Origin: Cellulomonas sp.
GTDB lineage: Bacteria > Actinomycetota > Actinomycetes > Actinomycetales > Cellulomonadaceae
Assembly (NCBI GenBank): GCA_031178805.1
Contig: JAPSIJ010000066.1
Span: 1-9,838, forward strand
DNA length: 9,838 nt
Direction: 5' to 3'
Shown: positions 1 to 5,132 of the stretch, in pieces
How the letters are laid out: every line of letters begins with the position of its first letter
How positions within the stretch are numbered: position 1 is the first letter of the stretch
Made by a program: the position numbers and the translations under genes
The notes under the pieces: model-generated
Database searches by the model: none
What the model saw: the letters and a program-made list of their open reading frames with translations, nothing else
What the model was told of the DNA's origin: nothing

Positions 1-1226
1 GCCGCAGCAGCGGGCAGGGCGCCCACCGGGGCGGCCGTCCCCGCCGGGGCGGCGCCGGGCGCCACGCGGACGCCCTCGCGCTCCAGCCGGTCGAGGCGGG
101 CCCCGATCCCGGCGGCGGAGTCGTCCAGCGCCGGGAGCAGCAGCCGGGCCATCAGCAGCTCGAGGTGCAGCCGCGGCGACGTGGCGCCGGTCATCTCCGA
201 CAGCGCGGCGTTCACCAGGTCGGCGGACCGCGACAGCTCCGCGGCGCCGAGCTGACGCGCCTGCGTCTGCATGCGGGTCATCTGGTCGCCGGGCACGTCG
301 CGCAGCACGGCCGCGGCGGCCTCGCCGGACGCGGCGAGCACGATGAGGTCGCGGAGCCGCTCCAGCAGGTCCTCCACGAACCGCCGCGGCTCGTGGCCGG
401 TCGAGATGACCCGCTCCACGACCCGGAACGCGCTGGCGCCGTCGCGGGCGGCGACCGCCTCGACGAGGTCGTCCAGCAGCGAGGCGTGCGTGTACCCGAG
501 CAGGGCGACGGCGTCCTCGTAGACCAGGCCCTGCGGGCCCGAGCCGGCGATGAGCTGGTCGAGGACCGACAGCGAGTCGCGGACCGAGCCGCCACCCGCG
601 CGCACCACGAGCGGCAGCACGCCGGAGCCGACCTGCACGCCCTCGGTGGTGCAGATCTGCCCGAGGTAGTCGACCATCACGTCCGGCGGCACCAGCCGGA
701 ACGGGTAGTGGTGCGTCCGCGACCGGATGGTGCCGATGACCTTGTCGGGCTCCGTCGTCGCGAAGATGAACTTCACGTGCTCCGGCGGCTCCTCGACGAT
801 CTTCAGCAGCGCGTTGAAGCCCTGCGGCGACACCATGTGCGCCTCGTCGAGGATGAACACCTTGTACCGGTCGCGGGCCGGCGCGAAGGTCGCGCGCTCG
901 CGGAGGTCGCGCGCGTCGTCCACGCCGCCGTGGCTGGCGGCGTCGATCTCGACCACGTCCAGGCTGCCCGGGCCGCCGCGGGCGAGCTCGACGCACGAGG
1001 CGCAGCGGCCGCACGGGGTGTCGGTCGGCCCCTCGGCGCAGTTCAGGCAGCGGGCGAGGATGCGCGCGGAGGTGGTCTTGCCGCAGCCGCGGGGCCCGGA
1101 GAACAGGTACGCGTGGTTGGTCTGCCCGCTGCGGAGCGCCTGCCGGAGCGGCGCGGTGACGTGGTCCTGCCCGACGACCTCGGTGAAGGTCTCGGGCCGG
1201 TAGCGGCGGTACAGGGCGGTCGTCAC
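1..1226 (-). CDS. dnaX: DNA polymerase III subunit gamma/tau, N-terminal part (runs off the window)
   Basis: This is the ATPase subunit of the clamp loader, which opens the beta sliding clamp and places it on primed DNA at the replication fork. The protein opens with the family's usual MTTALYRRYRPETF. In order it shows a Walker A loop GPRGCGKT (residues 44-51), a zinc-binding cysteine cluster (C63, C72, C75, C78), Walker B ILDEAH (125-130), the sensor-1 ATTEPDKV region (156-163) and an SRT motif (169-171) at the usual SRC arginine-finger position. The collar region follows. About 408 codons are visible; the tau-specific C-terminus that contacts polymerase and helicase lies beyond position 1. 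The GTG start is chosen because the N-terminus matches the family exactly. It has no separated Shine-Dalgarno, but a TACAGT box lies 6 bases upstream, suggesting a leaderless mRNA. It is divergent from the DUF368 gene. Confidence 0.97.
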   Translation of the reverse strand, partial: MTTALYRRYRPETFTEVVGQDHVTAPLRQALRSGQTNHAYLFSGPRGCGKTTSARILARCLNCAEGPTDTPCGRCASCVELARGGPGSLDVVEIDAASHGGVDDARDLRERATFAPARDRYKVFILDEAHMVSPQGFNALLKIVEEPPEHVKFIFATTEPDKVIGTIRSRTHHYPFRLVPPDVMVDYLGQICTTEGVQVGSGVLPLVVRAGGGSVRDSLSVLDQLIAGSGPQGLVYEDAVALLGYTHASLLDDLVEAVAARDGASAFRVVERVISTGHEPRRFVEDLLERLRDLIVLAASGEAAAAVLRDVPGDQMTRMQTQARQLGAAELSRSADLVNAALSEMTGATSPRLHLELLMARLLLPALDDSAAGIGARLDRLEREGVRVAPGAAPAGTAAPVGALPAAA

Positions 1227-1232
1227 CCCAGA

Positions 1233-1238
1233 ACTGTA
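1233..1238 (-). promoter_or_regulatory. Candidate -10 box of dnaX (leaderless)
   Basis: TACAGT fits the actinobacterial TANNNT -10 pattern. Six bases separate it from the GTG of dnaX, so transcription would begin at or next to the start codon. I see no convincing -35 hexamer. The call rests on spacing and on the lack of a separated Shine-Dalgarno. Confidence 0.45.
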
Positions 1239-1368
1239 GAGGGGTCGGCCGACACCGCGGGACCCCCGCCCGGCCGCCTGGGGACGGCGACGCGCGCGCC
1301 GCGTGCGGGGCCGGTGAAGGAGCGGTGCGCGGCCCGGAGGTCCCGGCGGAAAGCCCTTGCCGCGCCGC

Positions 1369-1374
1369 TACGGT
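1369..1374 (+). promoter_or_regulatory. Candidate -10 box of the DUF368 gene (leaderless)
   Basis: TACGGT fits TANNNT and ends 7 bases before the ATG at 1382. That would place the transcription start on or beside the A of ATG. No -35 match and no clear Shine-Dalgarno are seen. The dnaX start across the 155-base divergent gap shows the same arrangement. Confidence 0.45.
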
Positions 1375-1381
1375 CGGCGGC

Positions 1382-2254
1382 ATGCCTGCATCCCGCGCAC
1401 CGTGGTCCCTCGCCCGCGGCGTCCTGGTCGGCGGCGCGGAGGCGCTCCCCGGCATCAGCGGCGGCACGATCGCCCTCGTCACCGGCGTCTACGAGACCGC
1501 CGTCGACGGCGCCGGCCACGTGCTGTCCGCCGCCCGGCTCGCCTTCTCCGACCGGGTGGCCGCCCGCCGCCGGCTGGCGCAGGTGCAGTGGTCGGTGCTC
1601 GTCCCGCTCCTGGTCGGCACGGTGCCCGGGCTGGTCCTCACCGCGGCGCTGGTGGCCCCCCTGCTCGAGGAGCACCCGGTGCCGATGACGGCGCTGTTCC
1701 TCGGCATGACGACCGCCGCCCTGTCCGTCCCGCTGCGGATGATCGGCAGCCGGTGGACCGCCGGCGAGGTCGTCCGCGCCCTGGGCGTCGCCGCCGTGGT
1801 GTTCGTGCTGGTCGGGCTGCCGCCGCAGCAGCTCCCGGTGACCTACCCCGTGGTGTTCGCCGGCGCCGCGGTCGCCGCCTGCGCGCTCGCGCTGCCCGGC
1901 ACGTCGGGGTCGTTCCTGCTGCTGACCTTCGGTCTCTACCAGCCGGCGCTGACCGCGCTGAACGACCGGGACCTCGGGTTCGTCGCGGTGTTCGGCGCCG
2001 GGATGCTGGTCGGGCTGGCGTGCTTCATCAAGGGCCTGCAGTGGCTGCTCGCCCACCGGCGCCGGGTCACGCTCGTGCTGCTGACCGGCGTCGTCGTCGG
2101 CGCGCTGCGGGCGCTGTGGCCGTGGCAGACGGAGGACCGCGGGCTGCTGGCGCCGACGGACCAGGTGCTGCCGGCGATCGGGATGGCGCTGCTGGGCGCG
2201 GCGCTCGTGCTGGGGCTGAGCGCGCTCGACCGCCGGGGCCGCCCGCGGGGCTGA
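1382..2254 (+). CDS. DUF368 family membrane protein, probable polyprenyl-phosphate transporter (PopT-like)
   Basis: This 290-residue protein is mostly hydrophobic, with about eight likely membrane segments. It carries two copies of the DUF368 signature, ALPGISGGT at residues 21-29 followed by IALVTGVYE, and ALPGTSGS at 169-176 followed by FLLLTFGLY. The repeated motif suggests two related halves around a transport path. DUF368 members (PopT) have been proposed to return undecaprenyl phosphate across the cytoplasmic membrane for reuse in cell-wall synthesis. Assigning that role here is by family only. The ATG at 1382 is preferred because the family motif follows closely and a TACGGT box sits just upstream; an in-frame ATG at 1325 would add a 19-residue hydrophilic stretch with no Shine-Dalgarno. 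It appears to be a single-gene unit, with no obvious terminator after the stop. Confidence 0.88.
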   Translation: MPASRAPWSLARGVLVGGAEALPGISGGTIALVTGVYETAVDGAGHVLSAARLAFSDRVAARRRLAQVQWSVLVPLLVGTVPGLVLTAALVAPLLEEHPVPMTALFLGMTTAALSVPLRMIGSRWTAGEVVRALGVAAVVFVLVGLPPQQLPVTYPVVFAGAAVAACALALPGTSGSFLLLTFGLYQPALTALNDRDLGFVAVFGAGMLVGLACFIKGLQWLLAHRRRVTLVLLTGVVVGALRALWPWQTEDRGLLAPTDQVLPAIGMALLGAALVLGLSALDRRGRPRG

Positions 2255-2319
2255 CCGCACTCCCGGACACCGCGTCTCACATATCGGTCACGGCGTTCCA
2301 CGCACCGAGACGGCTGCGC

Positions 2320-2325
2320 TAGCGT
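2320..2325 (+). promoter_or_regulatory. Candidate -10 box for leader 1 / first metQ
   Basis: TAGCGT lies within GCTAGCGTC, 54 bases before the first leader ORF. The same pattern, GCTAGNGTC, recurs before the second leader at 3697-3705, which supports both calls. A -35 is not clear. A less GC-rich patch (2276-2300, around ACATATCGGTCAC) lies upstream and could hold an operator. Confidence 0.4.
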
Positions 2326-2365
2326 CCTGCCACCGCCGCCCGACCGGGCGGTCCCGACGCGCACC

Positions 2366-2374
2366 GGAGGAGGG
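2366..2374 (+). promoter_or_regulatory. Strong Shine-Dalgarno of leader peptide 1
   Basis: GGAGGAGGG ends 5 bases before the ATG at 2380. It is much stronger than the GAGAGG-like site ahead of the lipoprotein gene it precedes, which argues that the 25-codon leader is really translated. Confidence 0.7.
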
Positions 2375-2379
2375 CGACG

Positions 2380-2457
2380 ATGCACCCGCTCGCCCGCCGC
2401 GCCCCCGTGCGTCCCTCGGCCGCCGCCCGCGGCTGTCGCTGTACCGCCGCGGCCTGA
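2380..2457 (+). CDS. Cysteine-containing leader peptide 1, upstream of first metQ
   Basis: This is a 25-residue ORF, ATG to TGA, ending RGCRCTAAA. It has a very strong Shine-Dalgarno (GGAGGAGGG, spacing 5) and follows a TANNNT promoter-like box. Both cysteines use TGT (2434-2436 and 2440-2442), the less GC-rich codon. They fall exactly in the 12-base loop of a 7-bp inverted repeat formed by CCGCGGC (2427-2433) and GCCGCGG (2446-2452). The ORF lies 144 bases ahead of a methionine-type binding lipoprotein gene. Short cysteine-rich upstream ORFs acting as cysteine-responsive attenuators are known in mycobacteria. I infer a similar role here: ribosome progress through the TGT codons would report Cys-tRNA supply and set downstream transcription. 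A second such ORF before the next metQ strengthens the call. Function is inferred and no homology search was run. Confidence 0.65.
   Translation: MHPLARRAPVRPSAAARGCRCTAAA
2427..2452 (+). promoter_or_regulatory. Inverted repeat enclosing the Cys codons of leader 1
   Basis: CCGCGGC (2427-2433) and GCCGCGG (2446-2452) are exact reverse complements. The 12-base loop between them contains TGT CGC TGT plus ACC, so a ribosome paused at the cysteine codons would disrupt the stem. GC-only arms can arise by chance in such DNA, so the placement matters more than the length. Confidence 0.45.
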
Positions 2458-2601
2458 CGCCCGCGCGGTGAGCCGGCGCCTCCGCCCGCCCCGCACGCCC
2501 CGCCAGGCCGAGCCGCGCCCGGGCACCCCCGCCCGCCGCGCCGCCCGAGACCCGCCGGGTCCGCGCCCGGCAGCACCCACCCCCCGAGAGGCACCCCTCC
2601 T
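2458..2601 (+). promoter_or_regulatory. C-rich untranslated stretch between leader 1 and metQ (possible Rho entry region)
   Basis: This 144-base gap has no plausible ORF. By hand count it holds about 82 C against about 44 G, with runs of C and few strong stems. C-rich, G-poor, untranslated RNA just after a short leader ORF is what Rho needs to load. The region ends in a weak GAGAGG ribosome site before the ATG at 2602. The Rho role is inference. Confidence 0.35.
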
Positions 2602-3510
2602 ATGAAGCGCAGCCTGCCCGCCTGGATCGCCGCGATCGCCGCCACCGCCACCCTCGCCGCCTGCAGCTCCGGCGCCGAGGCGTCGTCCGGCGCCACCGAG
2701 ACGGCCGACGCCGACAACCGCGTGACCGTGCGGGTCGGCGTGGCCGACATCGCCCAGGAGTACTGGACCACGTTCACCGACCTGGCCGCCGAGGAGGGCA
2801 TCGACGTGGAGCTGGTGAACTTCACCGACTACACGCAGCCCAACCCGATCCTGTCGTCCGGCGACCTCGAGCTGAACCAGTTCCAGCACCTGCTGTACCT
2901 GGCGAACTACAACGTCGCCTCCGACGACGACCTGCAGCCGGTCGGCTCGACCGCGATCTACCAGCTGGGGCTCTACACGACCAAGGGCTACGCGACGCCG
3001 GAGGACGTCCCGCAGGGCGCCGAGATCGCGATCCCGAACGACGTGGTGAACCAGGCGCGCGCGCTGCTCGTGCTGCAGTCGGCCGGCCTGATCGAGCTCA
3101 CCGGCGGCGGCAACGCGTTCTCCACGCCGGCCGAGGTCGACACGGCGAAGTCCCGCGTCACCGTCGTGCCCGTCGACGCGAACCAGACCGCCGTGCAGCT
3201 GCAGGACCTCGACGGCGCGATCATCAACAACAACTTCGCGACGGACGCCGGCATCGACCCGACCACCGCGATCTACTCCGACCTGCAGGACACGGAGACG
3301 GCCCGCCCGTACCTGAACCTGTGGGTCGCCCGGGCCGAGGACGCCGACAACCCGGTGTACGAGCAGCTCGTCGAGATCTACCACTCCCCCGAGGTCACCG
3401 ACCAGCTGGTGGAGGAGAACGGCGGCACGGCCGTGGTCGAGGACGTGCCCGCCGAGGAGCTGCAGTCCGACCTCGCCGACCTCGAGGACCTGGTCCGCGA
3501 GTCCGCCTGA
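2602..3510 (+). CDS. metQ: MetQ/NlpA-family substrate-binding lipoprotein (first copy)
   Basis: This 302-residue protein is a membrane-anchored binding protein that captures a substrate, most likely methionine, and delivers it to MetN/MetI. It has a lipoprotein signal with lipobox LAAC (C21), a Ser/Ala/Thr-rich linker to about residue 38, then the NlpA fold. Family motifs include NFTDYTQPN (73-81), LNQFQH (91-96) and INNNFA (208-213). The usual PNDPTN segment is changed here to PNDVVN (145-150). The second copy downstream keeps the standard form, so the two may prefer different ligands. The gene has its own leader ORF and promoter-like box upstream and a large palindrome just after its stop, so it looks like a separate transcription unit from metQ2-metN-metI. 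A weak GAGAGG site lies 10 bases before the ATG. The ligand could also be a methionine relative or another sulfur compound. Confidence 0.93.
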   Translation: MKRSLPAWIAAIAATATLAACSSGAEASSGATETADADNRVTVRVGVADIAQEYWTTFTDLAAEEGIDVELVNFTDYTQPNPILSSGDLELNQFQHLLYLANYNVASDDDLQPVGSTAIYQLGLYTTKGYATPEDVPQGAEIAIPNDVVNQARALLVLQSAGLIELTGGGNAFSTPAEVDTAKSRVTVVPVDANQTAVQLQDLDGAIINNNFATDAGIDPTTAIYSDLQDTETARPYLNLWVARAEDADNPVYEQLVEIYHSPEVTDQLVEENGGTAVVEDVPAEELQSDLADLEDLVRESA

Positions 3511-3513
3511 CCG

Positions 3514-3548
3514 CGAGGGCGCACGAGACGCGTCGAGGGCGCACGAGA
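3514..3548 (+). repeat. Direct repeat of a 15-base arm, two copies
   Basis: CGAGGGCGCACGAGA appears at 3514-3528 and again at 3534-3548, with CGCGT between. With the inverted copy at 3549-3563 there are three copies of the same 15-mer in 50 bases. Either direct copy can pair with the inverted one, giving two alternative hairpins. Confidence 0.8.
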
Positions 3549-3572
3549 TCTCGTGCGCCCTCGGCGCGTCTC
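3525..3572 (+). terminator. 48-base near-perfect palindrome after first metQ, probable terminator
   Basis: The core is CGAGGGCGCACGAGA (3534-3548) followed directly by its exact reverse complement (3549-3563). After one T-G position (3533/3564, a G-U wobble in RNA) the stem continues with GAGACGCG (3525-3532) and CGCGTCTC (3565-3572). This gives 24 consecutive pairs with no built-in loop. The arm sequence CGAGGGCGCACGAGA also occurs once more, directly repeated, at 3514-3528. There is no T-run, as is common for actinobacterial terminators. It starts 15 bases after the metQ stop. It could instead be a dispersed genomic repeat used as a terminator. Confidence 0.7.
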
Positions 3573-3698
3573 CGCCGCAGTGGCGGGCGCGCGGGGCGGG
3601 GGGTGCTCCGGTGGCCGGGGACGGGCGGGGGTGGCAGCGTGGGCGCACGGTCGCCCCGCGGCCGTGAGACCCGAGGACGGGGCGCTCCGAGCGGGTGC
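3573..3698 (+). other. Non-coding stretch with a cluster of G-runs
   Basis: No gene is seen here. Five runs of three or more G lie between 3593 and 3631 (3593-3596, 3598-3603, 3617-3620, 3623-3625, 3627-3631) on the plus strand, a possible G-quadruplex. They sit between the palindrome of metQ1 and the promoter-like box of the second unit. G-runs are frequent in DNA of this composition. Confidence 0.3.
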
Positions 3699-3704
3699 TA
3701 GGGT
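3699..3704 (+). promoter_or_regulatory. Candidate -10 box for leader 2 / second metQ
   Basis: TAGGGT in the context GCTAGGGTC lies 40 bases before the GTG of leader 2. It matches the box before leader 1 (GCTAGCGTC). No clear -35 is seen. The preceding palindrome would isolate this promoter from the upstream gene. Confidence 0.42.
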
Positions 3705-3744
3705 CGCCGGCGTCCGCCCCCACCCAGGGACAGGAGTCGAGCAC

Positions 3745-3843
3745 GTGAGCACCCACGCCGCTTCCGAGCGCCGCGCGCCGTCGACGCGCGCCATGGCCGG
3801 GGCGTCCTGCGGGCTCGTGTGCTGTCGTCAGCGAATGTGCTGA
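3745..3843 (+). CDS. Cysteine-rich leader peptide 2, upstream of second metQ
   Basis: This is a 32-residue ORF, GTG to TGA, ending ASCGLVCCRQRMC. Four of the last eleven residues are cysteine (TGC, TGC-TGT, TGC), and the last sense codon before the stop is a cysteine codon. AGGAG (3732-3736) lies 8 bases ahead of the GTG. An in-frame ATG at 3793 has no ribosome site, so GTG is preferred. The final codons CGT CAG CGA ATG TGC are notably less GC-rich than the surroundings and include rare-type arginine codons. The last codons and stop are built into overlapping inverted repeats (3826-3862). The composition, the position before a sulfur amino acid binding protein, and a similar ORF before the sister gene suggest a cysteine-sensing leader of the kind described in mycobacteria. 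The mechanism is inferred. Confidence 0.75.
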   Translation: MSTHAASERRAPSTRAMAGASCGLVCCRQRMC

Positions 3844-3862
3844 CGCTGCGTCCTCGCAGCAC
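3826..3862 (+). promoter_or_regulatory. Overlapping, mutually exclusive hairpins at the leader 2 stop codon
   Basis: Three inverted repeats overlap. A: CGTCAGC (3826-3832) with GCTGACG (3839-3845), which spans the last Cys codon and the TGA. B: GCTGCG (3845-3850) with CGCAGC (3855-3860), loop TCCT. C: GTGCTG (3837-3842) with CAGCAC (3857-3862). C cannot coexist with A or B. A and B share only base 3845 and could nearly stack. A ribosome on the terminal Cys codon would block A and C and leave B free. This is the layout expected of an attenuator switch. Confidence 0.55.
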
Positions 3863-4103
3863 GGCCCTCCCGCGGCGGACCTCCGCCCGGTCCTGACGCT
3901 CCCCGGAGCCGGCGGACCCGGCACCCGGTCCCCCAGGTCCTGACCGTCGACGGCTCCCGTCGCTCGGCACCGCCGGACCGCCGCCGGATGGCCCGGCGCC
4001 GCGGCCCCGCCGCCCGCCACCGTCACCGCCCGCACCCCGGTCCGCCCCCGGACCGCGCGGGCCCGGCCCGGTCCGAGCCCGCAGAACCTGGAAGGCCAGC
4101 ACC
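3863..4103 (+). promoter_or_regulatory. Long C-rich untranslated region between leader 2 and second metQ
   Basis: About 240 bases without a credible gene separate leader 2 from metQ2. Over 3861-4103 I count by hand about 124 C and 78 G. This resembles the gap after leader 1, so both binding-protein mRNAs would carry long C-rich leaders that could recruit Rho when translation of the short ORF does not protect them. GGAAGG, 8 bases before 4104, is the ribosome site of metQ2. Confidence 0.35.
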
Positions 4104-5003
4104 ATGAAGCGCAGACTGACCGCCGCGATCGCCGCCCTCACCCTGGGCGCGCTCGCCGCGTGCTCCGGCAGCGAGCCGTCGGCCGCCCCGACCGCCGCGG
4201 ACCCGGACAACCCGGTGACCGTGCGGATCGGCGTCACCGACATCAGCAAGGAGTACTGGCAGACCTTCACCGACCTCGCCGCGGACGAGGGCATCGAGGT
4301 CGAGCTGGTGAACTTCACCGACTACCAGCAGCCGAACACCGTGCTGAGCGAGGGCCAGCTGGAGCTGAACCAGTTCCAGCACCTGCTGTTCCTCGCCAAC
4401 TACAACGTCAGCGCGGACGACGACCTCGCCCCGATCGGCGCCACGGTCATCTACCAGCTCGGCCTGTACACGACCAAGGGCTACACCTCGCCGGAGGAGA
4501 TCCCGGACGGCGGCGAGATCGCCATCCCGAACGACCCGACGAACCAGGCGCGCGCGCTGCTCGTGCTGCAGTCCGCCGGGCTGATCTCCCTGAAGGACGG
4601 CGGCAACGCGCTGTCCACGCCGGCGGAGATCGACGAGGCCGCCTCCCGCGTGTCCGTCGTGCCGGTCGACGCCAACCAGACGGCGATCCAGCTGCAGGAC
4701 CTGGACGGCGCGGTGGTCAACAACAACTTCGCGGCGGACGCGGGCATCGACCCGACCACGGCGATCTACTCCGACCTGGAGGACACGGAGACGGCCCGCC
4801 CGTACGTGAACATCTGGGTCGCCCGGGCCGAGGACGCCGACAACCCGGTGTACGAGCAGCTCATCGAGATCTACCACCGCGACGAGGTCATCGGGCAGCT
4901 GCTCGAGGAGAACCAGGGCACCGCGGTGGAGCAGGACCTGAGCCCCGAGGAGCTGCAGTCCAGCCTGGACGAGCTCGAGGAGCAGGTCCGCGAGACGGCC
5001 TGA
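4104..5003 (+). CDS. metQ: MetQ/NlpA-family substrate-binding lipoprotein (second copy)
   Basis: This 299-residue binding lipoprotein is probably the main partner of the MetN/MetI importer encoded next to it. The signal peptide has lipobox LAAC (C20). The mature part carries NFTDYQQPN (70-78), LNQFQH (88-93) and the canonical IPNDPTNQARAL (141-152), near where the family binds its amino acid. It is clearly a duplicate of the upstream copy: alignment by eye shows roughly three quarters identity outside the signal peptide, and one 48-base segment (4815-4862) is base-for-base identical to 3322-3369. The ATG has a good GGAAGG site 8 bases upstream. It has its own cysteine-rich leader ORF and promoter-like box. 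A GC hairpin after the stop separates it from metN by 129 bases. Methionine (L or D) is the likely ligand; a related sulfur amino acid is possible. Confidence 0.94.
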   Translation: MKRRLTAAIAALTLGALAACSGSEPSAAPTAADPDNPVTVRIGVTDISKEYWQTFTDLAADEGIEVELVNFTDYQQPNTVLSEGQLELNQFQHLLFLANYNVSADDDLAPIGATVIYQLGLYTTKGYTSPEEIPDGGEIAIPNDPTNQARALLVLQSAGLISLKDGGNALSTPAEIDEAASRVSVVPVDANQTAIQLQDLDGAVVNNNFAADAGIDPTTAIYSDLEDTETARPYVNIWVARAEDADNPVYEQLIEIYHRDEVIGQLLEENQGTAVEQDLSPEELQSSLDELEEQVRETA

Positions 5004-5008
5004 CCCCC

Positions 5009-5047
5009 CGGCGCGCCGGGTGCCGTCCGCGGACACCCGGCGCGCCG
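5009..5047 (+). terminator. Strong GC hairpin between metQ2 and metN
   Basis: CGGCGCGCCGGGTG (5009-5022) pairs perfectly with CACCCGGCGCGCCG (5034-5047), a 14-bp stem. Inside, CCG (5023-5025) can pair with CGG (5030-5032) around a TCCG loop, leaving one bulged A. There is no T-run. It begins 5 bases after the metQ2 stop. Because metN and metI follow on the same strand without a clear new promoter, it probably acts as a partial terminator or an mRNA 3'-end stabiliser that keeps binding protein in excess. Confidence 0.6.
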
Positions 5048-5132
5048 CCGCCCGGCCGGTGCCACCCTGGTCCCGGCCCCACCGGCCCGCGCACCGGCGC
5101 GGCCGGCCGACCCCCTCCCAGGACGGTGACCG

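Noticed and set aside
1325..1381. N-terminal extension of the DUF368 protein
   Set aside because: The added residues are hydrophilic and without a ribosome site, and a promoter-like box lies inside the extension.
165..1688. Long plus-strand ORF (about 507 codons) opposite dnaX
   Set aside because: Its Arg/Gly/Ala-rich product resembles no family and it lies antisense to a complete set of dnaX motifs; it is a GC-driven shadow.
2255..2601. SAM or other known riboswitch ahead of metQ1
   Set aside because: I could not find the recognisable conserved core of a SAM-type riboswitch. A covariance-model search would be decisive; the Cys leader ORF explains the region better.
2274..3670. GTCTCAC (2274-2280) before leader 1 and its reverse complement GTGAGAC (3664-3670) before leader 2, as a shared operator
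   Set aside because: Seven bases in opposite orientation at different distances from the two -10 boxes is within chance; too weak to call.
3793..3843. Shorter ATG start for leader 2 (16 residues)
   Set aside because: No ribosome site precedes it, while the GTG at 3745 has AGGAG at good spacing; the Cys end is the same either way.
1936..4035. Minus-strand ORF of about 699 codons across the DUF368 gene and metQ1
   Set aside because: It is antisense to two well-supported genes, crosses the palindrome and leader regions, and has low-complexity composition with no motifs.
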